Positions 24,102 to 32,658 of a stretch of DNA of 35,419 nt are shown here, in pieces. Numbering within the stretch: the first letter of the stretch is position 1; each line of letters starts with the position of its first letter. The position numbers and the translations under genes are program-made. The DNA comes from DATKPA01 sp051955985 (GTDB lineage: Bacteria; Planctomycetota; Phycisphaerae; WQYP01): positions 1-35,419 of the forward strand of contig JBQCGD010000060.1 in NCBI GenBank assembly GCA_051955985.1. Direction: 5' to 3'. Under the pieces are notes generated by a model that saw only the letters and a program-made list of their open reading frames with translations, did not search any database and had not been told where the DNA came from.

Positions 24102-26942
24102 ATGGCGCTGAAGTACATCCGTGTGCTGGGGGCACGTGAGCACAACCTGAAGAATGTGAACCTGGAGATTCCGCGCGATCAGATGGTGGTGTTTACGGGA
24201 TTGTCGGGGAGCGGGAAGTCCTCACTGGCCTTCGACACGATTTATGCGGAGGGGCAGCGGAAGTACGTGGAGTCGCTCTCCACCTACGCGAGGCAGTTTC
24301 TGGATCAAATTCAGAAACCGGACTGTGACGAAATTGAAGGGCTCCCCCCTACCATCGCCATTGAGCAGCGGCAGGGGTCGAGCAATCCGCGCTCGACGGT
24401 GGCAACGACGACGGAGATTTACGATTACCTGCGCGTGCTTTTTGCGCGTGCGGGGACGCCGCACTGCTGGGTGTGCGGGAAGCCGATTGCGGCGCAGTCG
24501 GCGACGCAGATTGTGGATTCGATCATGAAGCGGCAAGAAGGGACGAAGGTGATGATCCTTTCGCCGCTGGTGCGCGGGCAGAAGGGGACGCACAAGGAAG
24601 TGCTGGAGGCGATGACGCGGCAGGGGTTCGTGCGGTGCCGGATTGACGGGAAGGTGATGGAGATCAAGGGGGCGCCGGCGCTGGACAAGAATTTCAAACA
24701 CACGATTGAGGCGGTGGTGGACCGGCTGATTCTGAAGCCGGAGATTCGAACGCGGCTTGCGGATTCGGTGGAGTTGTCGCTGAAACTGGCGGACGGGCTG
24801 GTGATTGCGACGGTGGAGGAGCCGGCGGGGTCGAACAAGTGGGTGGATCATTCCTATTCGAGCAAGTATGCGTGTCCGGATCATCCGGAGTCGTCGCTGG
24901 AGGAATTGTCGCCGCGGTTGTTCTCGTTCAACTCGCCGTGGGGTGCGTGTTCGACGTGCTCGGGGCTGGGGACGATCCTGGAGTTTGATGAAGAGTTAAT
25001 CGTTCCGGACGATTCGCTGCCGATCATTGAGGCGGTGGAGCCGTTCCGGCGCAACGGGCGGCGGATGAACATGTATTACAACCGGCTGATGCGGTTGTTC
25101 TGCCGGGATTTCGACATCGAGGAGGGGACGGTGCTGGCGGAGGTGCCGGAGAAGCTTAAAAAGATCCTGATGCACGGGACGACGTCGAAGGATGAATCGA
25201 CGTACCGGGCGGAGTGGGAGGGCGTGCTGCCGATGCTGCAGCGGCGTTGGGAGAACACCGAGAGCGAGTTTGTGAAGTCGCGGCTGCATAACTATCAGAG
25301 CGAGCAGCCTTGCGAGGACTGCAAAGGGAAGAGGCTCAAGCCGCAGGCGCTGGCGGTGAAGGTGGGCGGGAAGAACATTCAGGAAGTGACGGCGTTGACG
25401 ATTTCGCGGGCGCTTGAGTTTTTCGGGTCGTTGGAGCTGGATGTGGAGGCGGCGCAGATTGCGTTGCCGGTGCTGAAGGAAGTGCGCTCGCGGCTGGGGT
25501 TCATGAATGATGTGGGGCTCGGGTATTTGAGCCTGGATCGGCAGACGGGGACGCTGTCGGGCGGGGAGTTTCAGCGGATTCGGCTGGCGACGCAGGTCGG
25601 CAGCGGGCTCGTTGGCGTGGCATACGTGCTGGATGAGCCGACGATCGGGCTGCACCAGCGCGACAATGACCGGTTGATCAAGACGCTGCGGCACCTGACG
25701 GACATCGGGAATACGGTGATCGTCGTTGAGCATGATGAGGACACGATTCGTGCGGCGGACTGGCTTGTGGATGTGGGTCCCGGGGCGGGCTCGCATGGCG
25801 GGAAGATCATTGCCGAGGGGCCGGTGCAGAAGGTTCTGCAATCGAAGGATTCGATCACGGCGAAGTATCTGACCGGCGAGTACCAGATTGTGGTGCCGGA
25901 GCAGCGGCGGAAGTTGAAGCAGGATGAGTGTATTGAGGTGGTGGGGGCGAGCGAGAACAACCTGAAGAAGCTGAATGTGAAGGTGCCGCTGGGCGGGTTT
26001 GTGTGCGTGACGGGCGTTTCGGGGAGCGGGAAGTCGACGCTGGTGAACGAGATTATTCTGAAGGGGTTGAAGCGGAAGCTGTACAACTCAAAGGAGCGGC
26101 CGGGGGCGCATACGAAGATCACCGGGGTACAGAACGTGGACAAGGTGATCGAGATCGATCAGTCGCCGATCGGGCGGACGCCGCGATCGAATCCCGCCAC
26201 GTACACGGGCGTGTTCGATTTGATTCGGTCGCTCTATGCACGGACGCGCGAGGCGAAGATCCGCGGGTACAAGAGCGGGCGATTTTCGTTCAATGTGAAG
26301 GGCGGTCGATGCGAAAGCTGCCAGGGGCAGGGAACGAAGCGGATCGAGATGCACTTTTTGCCGGACGTGTTTGTGACCTGCGAGGAGTGCAAGGGGACGC
26401 GGTTCAATCGGGAAACGCTGGAGATCAAGTACCGCGGGAAGAGCATCGCCGATGTGCTGGCAATGCGTGTGGAGGAGGCGCTGCAGTTCTTCGATTCGTT
26501 CTCGAACATCAAGCAGTTACTGCAGGCGATGAACGACGTGGGATTGAGCTACGTGCAGTTGGGACAGGCATCGACGCAGCTTTCCGGCGGCGAGGCGCAG
26601 CGCGTGAAGCTGGCGACGGAACTTGGGAAGCCCTCGACGGGGCACACGCTTTACGTGCTGGATGAGCCCACGACGGGGCTGCACTTTGCGGACATTCACA
26701 ACCTGCTGAGCGTGCTGCACCGTCTGACGGACCAGGGCAACACGGTGCTGGTGATTGAGCACAACCTGGATGTGATCAAGTGCGCGGATTGGATCATTGA
26801 CCTTGGGCCGGAGGGGGGCGAGGGCGGCGGCACCATTGTGGATGAAGGGACGCCGGAGAAGATCATTCAGAACTCGCGGAGCTTTACCGGGCAGTATTTG
26901 AAGCCGAAGCTGCTGGCGCCGGCGGTGGCGGCGGCGGGGTGA
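24102..26942 (+). CDS. uvrA: UvrA, excinuclease ABC subunit A, 946 aa
   Basis: DNA-damage recognition ATPase of nucleotide excision repair. It has two ABC cassettes: Walker A1 GLSGSGKSS at 33-41, first signature LSGGEFQRIRLATQ, Walker A2 GVSGSGKST at 638-646, second signature LSGGEAQRVKLATE with VLDEPTTGLH. The second zinc module keeps C-x2-C pairs (CESCQGQG and CEECKGTR). The first module reads CPDH instead of CPxC before CSTC, so one zinc ligand is His. Length is normal. GGAG at 24092-24095 fixes ATG 24102, also the conserved start. A copy of the repeated 10-mer lies inside the gene. No SOS box was recognised upstream. Confidence 0.97.
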   Translation: MALKYIRVLGAREHNLKNVNLEIPRDQMVVFTGLSGSGKSSLAFDTIYAEGQRKYVESLSTYARQFLDQIQKPDCDEIEGLPPTIAIEQRQGSSNPRSTVATTTEIYDYLRVLFARAGTPHCWVCGKPIAAQSATQIVDSIMKRQEGTKVMILSPLVRGQKGTHKEVLEAMTRQGFVRCRIDGKVMEIKGAPALDKNFKHTIEAVVDRLILKPEIRTRLADSVELSLKLADGLVIATVEEPAGSNKWVDHSYSSKYACPDHPESSLEELSPRLFSFNSPWGACSTCSGLGTILEFDEELIVPDDSLPIIEAVEPFRRNGRRMNMYYNRLMRLFCRDFDIEEGTVLAEVPEKLKKILMHGTTSKDESTYRAEWEGVLPMLQRRWENTESEFVKSRLHNYQSEQPCEDCKGKRLKPQALAVKVGGKNIQEVTALTISRALEFFGSLELDVEAAQIALPVLKEVRSRLGFMNDVGLGYLSLDRQTGTLSGGEFQRIRLATQVGSGLVGVAYVLDEPTIGLHQRDNDRLIKTLRHLTDIGNTVIVVEHDEDTIRAADWLVDVGPGAGSHGGKIIAEGPVQKVLQSKDSITAKYLTGEYQIVVPEQRRKLKQDECIEVVGASENNLKKLNVKVPLGGFVCVTGVSGSGKSTLVNEIILKGLKRKLYNSKERPGAHTKITGVQNVDKVIEIDQSPIGRTPRSNPATYTGVFDLIRSLYARTREAKIRGYKSGRFSFNVKGGRCESCQGQGTKRIEMHFLPDVFVTCEECKGTRFNRETLEIKYRGKSIADVLAMRVEEALQFFDSFSNIKQLLQAMNDVGLSYVQLGQASTQLSGGEAQRVKLATELGKPSTGHTLYVLDEPTTGLHFADIHNLLSVLHRLTDQGNTVLVIEHNLDVIKCADWIIDLGPEGGEGGGTIVDEGTPEKIIQNSRSFTGQYLKPKLLAPAVAAAG
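24344..24353 (-). repeat. Directional 10-mer, copy 6
   Basis: Top strand CCCCCCTACC, inside plus-strand uvrA, encoding the Pro-Pro-Thr of IEGLPPTIAIEQ. Here it is read as C-rich codons in a gene that otherwise prefers G-ending codons. Confidence 0.5.
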
Positions 26943-27022
26943 AGGAAGGCACTTCGAACGGGCAGCGGCTTTCTCGTGGATCGAGGATGGTGCGCGCGGA
27001 GGAGCGGTGGTAGGCTTCCGGG

Positions 27023-28450
27023 ATGAAGAACTCGCGATTCACCGTTGTGGGCGTTGGATTGATGGCTGCAGTCGTGGCGGGTTGCCACAAGACGGAAGAG
27101 GGCGGGCAGCTCCGGGAGGCGGAACACGGAAGCGGGCGGCCGAACATTGTGTTTGTGCTGGCCGACGATCTGGGATATGGGGATTTGGGGTGTTACGGAC
27201 AGAAACAGATTCAGACGCCGCATGTGGATGCGCTGGCCCGAGAGGGGATGAAGTTCACTGACGCCTACGCGGCCCCGGTATGCGCGCCGTCGCGCTGCAC
27301 GCTGTTGACCGGGTTCTCCACGGGGCATTGCCTCGTGCGCGGGAACGCGAAGGTCAACCTGCGGCCGCAGGATCTCACCGTGGAGGAACTTCTCAAGCAG
27401 CTTGGGTATTACACGTGGGCCGCGGGAAAGTGGGGCCTGGGATCGGCGGGATCAAGCGGCGATCCGACGCACAAAGGTTTCGATTATTTCTTCGGCTTCG
27501 TGGACCAGACGCACGCGCACAACTCGTATCCGGATTTCCTGTACGAGAATGAAACGCGCGTGAGCCTGCCGAACGTGGTGCCGCATCCGGGTAAATACGG
27601 CCAGGGAGTGGCGACGGTCAAGAAGGTGTTTGCAAATGATCTGTTCGATCAGAAGATCACGGGATTTCTGGATGAGCAAGCAGCTTCGCACCAGCCGTTC
27701 TTTTTGTACGCGCCGTTCACGGCCCCGCATGCAAACGACGAAGCGCATGAGAACGAAGTGCCGGACCTCGCCCCGTATGCGGACAAGCCCTGGCCCCTCC
27801 CGGAGAAGCAGTATGCGGCGCTGGTGACGCAGCTGGATGATTACGTCGGGCACTTGATGGCGGCGCTGCACGAGCATCATCTGGATCGCAACACCATCGT
27901 GATCTTCGCCTCCGACAACGGCGTGCAGGAAGAGGGCAAGACGAAGGCGTCGTTTTTCGATTCGTCCGGCCCGCTTCGAGGAGTGAAGCGCGACGTGTAC
28001 GATGGCGGCATTCGGGTGCCATTCATTGTGTGGTGGCCGGGGCATGTCGCGGCCGGTTCGACTTCCCACCTGCCGATCGCATTTTACGATTTCCTTCCGA
28101 CGGCGGCGGAACTGGCTGGCGCCACGCCTCCTTCCGGTATTGATGGCATTTCATTCCTGCCCACGTTGCTTGGCAAGCCGCAGCGGCAGCGGCATGAGTT
28201 TCTGTACTGGGAGTTCCACGAGAAGGGATTCCACCAAGGGGTGCGATATGAGGCGAACGGGACCTCGTGGAAGGGCGTGCGGCACGGGCTGCATCAGCCG
28301 CTCGAGTTGTACGATCTGAACACGGACATCGGCGAAAAGCACAACGTGGCGGCGCAGCATCCGGCCATTGTGGAGCGAATCATGGCGTACCTGCGCGACG
28401 GGGCGCGCACGGAGTCGAAGGAATTTCCAGTGACTCCGAAGGGCAGTTAG
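27023..28450 (+). CDS. Sulfatase lipoprotein (arylsulfatase family S1), 475 aa
   Basis: Hydrolyses sulfate esters, probably of sulfated polysaccharides. Residues 1-20 form a lipoprotein signal with lipobox VAGC, Cys21 being the acylation site, so it is periplasmic or on the outer membrane. The metal-binding NIVFVLADDLGYGD has D48 and D49. The formylglycine motif C87-A-P-S-R91 (PVCAPSRCTLLTG) shows a Cys-type sulfatase needing a maturase, which is not in this window. AAGKWGLG and FASDNG blocks complete the active site. The C-terminal domain ends normally (LYDLNTDIGEKHNVA). No strong ribosome binding site is seen before ATG 27023. It follows uvrA by 80 bases but is unrelated in function. Confidence 0.95.
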   Translation: MKNSRFTVVGVGLMAAVVAGCHKTEEGGQLREAEHGSGRPNIVFVLADDLGYGDLGCYGQKQIQTPHVDALAREGMKFTDAYAAPVCAPSRCTLLTGFSTGHCLVRGNAKVNLRPQDLTVEELLKQLGYYTWAAGKWGLGSAGSSGDPTHKGFDYFFGFVDQTHAHNSYPDFLYENETRVSLPNVVPHPGKYGQGVATVKKVFANDLFDQKITGFLDEQAASHQPFFLYAPFTAPHANDEAHENEVPDLAPYADKPWPLPEKQYAALVTQLDDYVGHLMAALHEHHLDRNTIVIFASDNGVQEEGKTKASFFDSSGPLRGVKRDVYDGGIRVPFIVWWPGHVAAGSTSHLPIAFYDFLPTAAELAGATPPSGIDGISFLPTLLGKPQRQRHEFLYWEFHEKGFHQGVRYEANGTSWKGVRHGLHQPLELYDLNTDIGEKHNVAAQHPAIVERIMAYLRDGARTESKEFPVTPKGS

Positions 28451-28533
28451 CGGTCGGCGCATGGCAACTGGCGATTAAGCTTTCACGCCATGATGCTTCG
28501 CCAGCCATGATATCTAAATATTTATTGAAATAA

Positions 28534-28564
28534 TTGATCGTCCGAGCCTAAGCTGGGACATAAT
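28534..28564 (+). promoter_or_regulatory. Weak candidate promoter of the pseudopilin gene
   Basis: TTGATC (28534-28539) and CATAAT (28559-28564) with a 19 bp spacer, in the AT-richest stretch of the 200 bp gap 28451-28653. The long spacer lowers confidence. A start near 28571 would leave an 83-base leader. Confidence 0.3.
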
Positions 28565-28653
28565 GCGGGGAAGCCGCGCGTATTGCCCAGCAATCAGTGC
28601 CGTGGCAGATCGCCGCGAGCCGTCGCGAGGCTTGAGAGAGTGAGGAGCTGGTA

Positions 28654-29559
28654 ATGCGGAATGGTGCTCGCGCCGGGTTTACGCTTATTGAATTGCTGGT
28701 GGTGGTTGCGATCATTGCGCTGCTGATCGCCATCCTCCTGCCGAGCCTTTCCAAGGCACGCGAGCGAGGCCGGATTGCCCAGTGCCTCTCGAATGTCCGC
28801 CAACTGGCCATTGAATACAGAACCTATTGCCAGGACACCGGGGCACGGGGACTCCTGTATAATGCCGACAACATCGATCAGAATCCGATTACCTCCTCGC
28901 ACCAGTATTCGCAGACGCAGTACATGGGCGATCTTCGGCCGTACGGGCTCGTTCACAAGGCGATGTACTGCCCCGACGCCATCACGCCAACGAATCGGAA
29001 GGACCAGGTCGGGGGCGCATCCCTGGCGTGGGATGGCGGCAACGTTCCAGGCGTGAACCAGCGGCACGACCTGGTGGAGAGCCAGGTTGGATATGGCGGA
29101 GTGAATTCGACGACGAAGTACTACCAGGGCTCTTATGGTTTCAACGGGTGGTTGTTCGTCGCGTCATCGGATGAAGCCAGTTACATCGGTTCTGGGATCA
29201 ACATCATCAAGCAGCCAATCGCGAACCTGACGGAATCGCTGGTGCCGATGTTCGGCGACGCCGATTTCTTCGTGGCCTGGCCGCGGTATGACGACAACGT
29301 GCCGTTGACGAATGGGCATTATGAACCGGACGGCGATATCGCAAGCGCGAACACGAACCACAACTCCGACACGCTGCCGACGCCGTACATGTCGCGTTTT
29401 GCAATCGATCGGCACGTGAACCATTCGGTGAACATGGCGTTTGCCGATTCACACGCGGAGAACGTCAAGCTCCCGACACTCTGGACCCTTCAATGGACCA
29501 GCCAGCCGGTCGTGTTCAAGCCGGCTCAGATTACCGGGTGGAACCAGTTGCCGAAATGA
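28654..29559 (+). CDS. Type II secretion pseudopilin-like protein with planctomycete-type C-terminus, 301 aa
   Basis: Residues 8-32 are a class III (prepilin) signal: GFTLIELLVVVAIIALLIA, with cleavage after Gly8 and Glu at mature position 5. The mature N-terminal helix would serve as membrane anchor and pilus-core helix. The C-terminal part includes the FADSHAENVKL block, a variant of the H-x-DG region common in the many DUF1559-like pseudopilins of planctomycetes. A purine-rich GAGGAG lies upstream of ATG 28654. A prepilin peptidase is required but is not encoded here. The gene appears monocistronic, convergent with the CxxCH kinase. The role is unknown; such proteins occur in many copies in these genomes. 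Confidence 0.92.
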   Translation: MRNGARAGFTLIELLVVVAIIALLIAILLPSLSKARERGRIAQCLSNVRQLAIEYRTYCQDTGARGLLYNADNIDQNPITSSHQYSQTQYMGDLRPYGLVHKAMYCPDAITPTNRKDQVGGASLAWDGGNVPGVNQRHDLVESQVGYGGVNSTTKYYQGSYGFNGWLFVASSDEASYIGSGINIIKQPIANLTESLVPMFGDADFFVAWPRYDDNVPLTNGHYEPDGDIASANTNHNSDTLPTPYMSRFAIDRHVNHSVNMAFADSHAENVKLPTLWTLQWTSQPVVFKPAQITGWNQLPK

Positions 29560-29610
29560 GCGGCCGGGGTTCGCGATTCTTTGCGCGTGGAGCCTGGTGC
29601 GTTGCTTGGG

Positions 29611-31494
29611 TCAGGCGTTTTCGAGCGTGGGGCGCACTTCGACCGGGCCGCTGCGGGGGTTTCGTTGCGGGATAACGAGGGAGAAAGTGGCGCCTTTTCC
29701 AGTGTCGGATCGCAGTTCAATGCGGCCGCCGAGCATGTTGGCGAGTTCACGGGAGATGGCGAGGCCGAGTCCGGTGCCGGAGTGCTGGCGGGTGACAGAT
29801 CCATCGATCTGGCGGAATTTTTCGAAAATGAGTTTCTGGTCTTCGGGGGAAATGCCTGGGCCGGTATCAGTGATCTCGATGCGCACCGCGCCGGTCCCGG
29901 CGTTGGGTTCTTCCACCCCCCTGCCGGCGTCGACCGCTTCGGGGATGCCGCCGACGATGGGGGCGTCGCCGGTGCCGTGAATGTTTTCGTTGCGTGCCGC
30001 GATCGTGACCTGCCCCTCCGGCGGCGTGAACTTGATGGCGTTGGAGAGAAAGTTGTAGAGGATCTGCTGGAAGCGGCCGGCGTCGGTCGTGATGAGCGGC
30101 ATGTCGGGAGCGATCTCGAGTTGCAACTCGATATTCTTCTTCTGTGCGAGCGGCCGCATGAAATTGGCCATCGCTTCGCAGACGTCGGCAACGTTCACCT
30201 TCTCCTCGCGAAGGACCAGCTTCCCGGCTTCGATCTTGGCGAGGTCGAGCAGGTCGTTGATCAGGTCGAGGAGCTGCTTCGCACTCACGCGGATGTTTTC
30301 GGAATAGCGCTGCTGCTTGGCGTCGCCGCCGGTTTTCGCGGTGTCGGCCATCAGGTCAGCGAAACCGATGATGGCGTTCAGCGGCGTGCGGAGTTCGTGG
30401 GTGACGTTTGTGAGGAACTCGGACTTCAGGCGATTGGCTTCGAAAAGGTCAACGTTGGACTGCGCGAGTTCGCCGACGCGCGTGTCGAGCGAGCGGTTCG
30501 TCGCCTCGAGCTGGTTCTGCGAGGCCTGGAGCGTGGCGAGCATCTGGTTAAATGTTTCGGAAAGGTGCTGGAACTCATCGCCGGTGGAGATGGCGGAACG
30601 GATCTTGAGATCGCCGGCGGCAACTTTCTCCGCGGTGTTCTTCAGGACCCGCACCGGCTGAAGAATAAGGCGGCTGGTGATGAGGTAGAAGACGACGATG
30701 GCGAGCGTCCCGCCGACCATGCCGGCCACCACGATGACGATGCGATTGAGCAGAAGCTGATTCTCATCGGTTTGATACGGCACATCGACACGGATGACGC
30801 CGACCACGGGCCATGCGGCGGTTTCGGTGGCGGAATTTGCGGGTACGGGGGCGACGGGCGCGACCGGCCCGGTCGCAGCGGCGGGAAGCGCAGCGTGCAG
30901 CTCTTCGGTCGTCGGTTCGGTCAGCGGAGCGGCGATCCCGGCGCTTTGCGAGGCGGGGGCAGATCGGACGCCAAGCGGTTCACGCACCCAGGAGAGATAC
31001 TGTTCGTGGCATTTGAGGCAGGAGGCATCCAGCCGGACGGCGGCGGCGTAGCGGTAGGTCAGAATCTTTTCGCCGGTGCGGCTGATCGTATTGACGACGT
31101 TTCCTGTCTCGGTTTCCTGTGGATGCGCCCGGAAAAGCGCGAGGGCCTGTACCGCGAGGGAATCTTCAGCGCCGGGACTGTGGAGGAATCCGAGCGTCGG
31201 ACCCGCGGCGGTGTAGAGGTGCGGTTCGGGGTACTCGATGTCGGTCAGTGAGGAATCCGCCCATGGGCGGGAGGCAGCACCGGACGCGACCGGCGGGACG
31301 GCCCGGGCATGGATCTGGCGAAAAAGGAGATCGGCGGCGAAACGGGCAGCCTTGATGTTGGGCTGGCCGGCAAGCTGCTCCATGCGCTGCCAGGGCACGG
31401 CGAGCGCACCGGCGATGATGACGAGCACCGCAAGCCCGAAGAGGAGCTGGCACTTGGCCGCAAGCGAGATGGAGATGCCGCGTTTTTTCGCCAT
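29611..31494 (-). CDS. Transmembrane histidine kinase with CxxCH heme-type sensor domain, 627 aa
   Basis: TM1 at about 17-35, an extracytoplasmic domain to about 250, TM2 at 252-274, HAMP at 275-330, HisKA with H366 (LTNVTHELRTPL), N-box YNFLSNAIKF, G1 box ITDTGPGIS and G2 box GTGLGLAIS, ending with a short tail. The sensor domain resembles DUF3365/Tll0287-like domains and contains C159-L-K-C162-H163, the covalent heme c attachment motif. A Pro/Ala-rich insertion lies at about 178-226. This suggests sensing of redox state, oxygen or NO through a bound heme. No response regulator is adjacent. A membrane-protein gene lies 50 bases upstream on the same strand, so they may form an operon. Confidence 0.93.
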   Translation of the reverse strand: MAKKRGISISLAAKCQLLFGLAVLVIIAGALAVPWQRMEQLAGQPNIKAARFAADLLFRQIHARAVPPVASGAASRPWADSSLTDIEYPEPHLYTAAGPTLGFLHSPGAEDSLAVQALALFRAHPQETETGNVVNTISRTGEKILTYRYAAAVRLDASCLKCHEQYLSWVREPLGVRSAPASQSAGIAAPLTEPTTEELHAALPAAATGPVAPVAPVPANSATETAAWPVVGVIRVDVPYQTDENQLLLNRIVIVVAGMVGGTLAIVVFYLITSRLILQPVRVLKNTAEKVAAGDLKIRSAISTGDEFQHLSETFNQMLATLQASQNQLEATNRSLDTRVGELAQSNVDLFEANRLKSEFLTNVTHELRTPLNAIIGFADLMADTAKTGGDAKQQRYSENIRVSAKQLLDLINDLLDLAKIEAGKLVLREEKVNVADVCEAMANFMRPLAQKKNIELQLEIAPDMPLITTDAGRFQQILYNFLSNAIKFTPPEGQVTIAARNENIHGTGDAPIVGGIPEAVDAGRGVEEPNAGTGAVRIEITDTGPGISPEDQKLIFEKFRQIDGSVTRQHSGTGLGLAISRELANMLGGRIELRSDTGKGATFSLVIPQRNPRSGPVEVRPTLENA

Positions 31495-31544
31495 GATCGG
31501 GATTGTAACGGGGTTACATCAGAGGGGGCAGACGGGATCGGGAA

Positions 31545-32561
31545 TCAGGAGGCGGTTTCGTCAGAATGGAGCGACCACTGGATGGCGGCGTAATAACCGA
31601 GGATTGCGCCGGGGATTCCGGTGGCGATGAAATCGATGGGAAGAGCCCGCGTGAAGAAAGAGCCGCCAAAGCCGGGGTAGACGCCCAAGTTGTTCCGGCC
31701 GAGAAAATAACCGACGGCCGCGGTCAACGGCACCGCGAGGAAGAATGCGAGCGCCGGAACGCGAGGGAATGCCAGGTAAGAAAGCGCCGTGGAGCCGAAG
31801 AACGCGACGAAACAGGCGAAGAACACCTGCCCTTTCAGCGGGGACCGGAGCAGCACGTAAAGAAGGAGGTAAGCAATCACGCCGGAAGCGGCCACGGCGA
31901 TGGGCGTTGCGATGCGACGGCGGAGGGTTGTGGTTTTCAGGGCCTGGGAGACGGCGAGCGACACGCCGATGGCCGCGCGCGTGGTGGCGAATTTGTTGAG
32001 CACGTCGGAGGTATGGCCCGGACCGGTGCGGGCGAGCCAGTGGATATTCGCAAAGAAGCGGTCGTGAAGCATGCGCACGAACATCTCGGCGATGAGAAAG
32101 AGGATCGCCCATTGCACGCATTCGACGGCGAGGGCGAGCGAGGTGTTGGCATATTTGGCGGGCCCGCCGGCCTGGGCGAAGCGGATGATCATGTCGGAGG
32201 TGCCGCCGCGGATGGAGATGCCGGCGAGGCCGACGAGGGCGCAGAAGAGGCCCATGTGGGGAGCATCGGGATGGACGAGTAGCATGCAGATGGCAGACAC
32301 CACCATGAGCAGGACGACAAGTCCGATGGCGACGAAAAGGCCGCTGCTCTGGGGCCAAATGAGCAACGAGATGCCGGAAACTTCGGCGGGCGGCGCGATC
32401 AGGCGCCAGCCGATCATCCAGAAAAGCAGGGCGGAGACGCCGATGGCGACGACGTAGCGGGTGCGGCGGAAAACGATTCCCCAGAAGGATTCGGGAATCG
32501 AGTGGACGACGGGTTCTGCGGTGGCGGCCTGGGTCAAAGCGTGATCTCCTTGGATGGCCAT
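31545..32561 (-). CDS. Polytopic membrane protein of unknown function, 338 aa
   Basis: Seven or eight hydrophobic helices can be seen, for example near residues 33-52, 69-90, 130-155, 205-230 and 235-330. The N-terminal 30 residues are hydrophilic and cytoplasmic. A conserved-looking loop (RGGTSDMIIRFAQAGG) lies between helices three and four. No family is recognised; transporter motifs are absent. ATG 32561 is chosen (MAIQGD); a GTG at 32591 would add ten residues and neither start has a good ribosome binding site. It is probably co-transcribed with the downstream heme-type kinase and may help in its sensing, by context only. Confidence 0.75.
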   Translation of the reverse strand: MAIQGDHALTQAATAEPVVHSIPESFWGIVFRRTRYVVAIGVSALLFWMIGWRLIAPPAEVSGISLLIWPQSSGLFVAIGLVVLLMVVSAICMLLVHPDAPHMGLFCALVGLAGISIRGGTSDMIIRFAQAGGPAKYANTSLALAVECVQWAILFLIAEMFVRMLHDRFFANIHWLARTGPGHTSDVLNKFATTRAAIGVSLAVSQALKTTTLRRRIATPIAVAASGVIAYLLLYVLLRSPLKGQVFFACFVAFFGSTALSYLAFPRVPALAFFLAVPLTAAVGYFLGRNNLGVYPGFGGSFFTRALPIDFIATGIPGAILGYYAAIQWSLHSDETAS

Positions 32562-32658
32562 ATGATGAAGGAAATTTGGACGAAATGCCACCGGGCGCGT
32601 GCATCGGGGGAGCCGGGCGGGAGTTTACGGGCGGCGGGAGATGGTCTATCGTTCAGGG

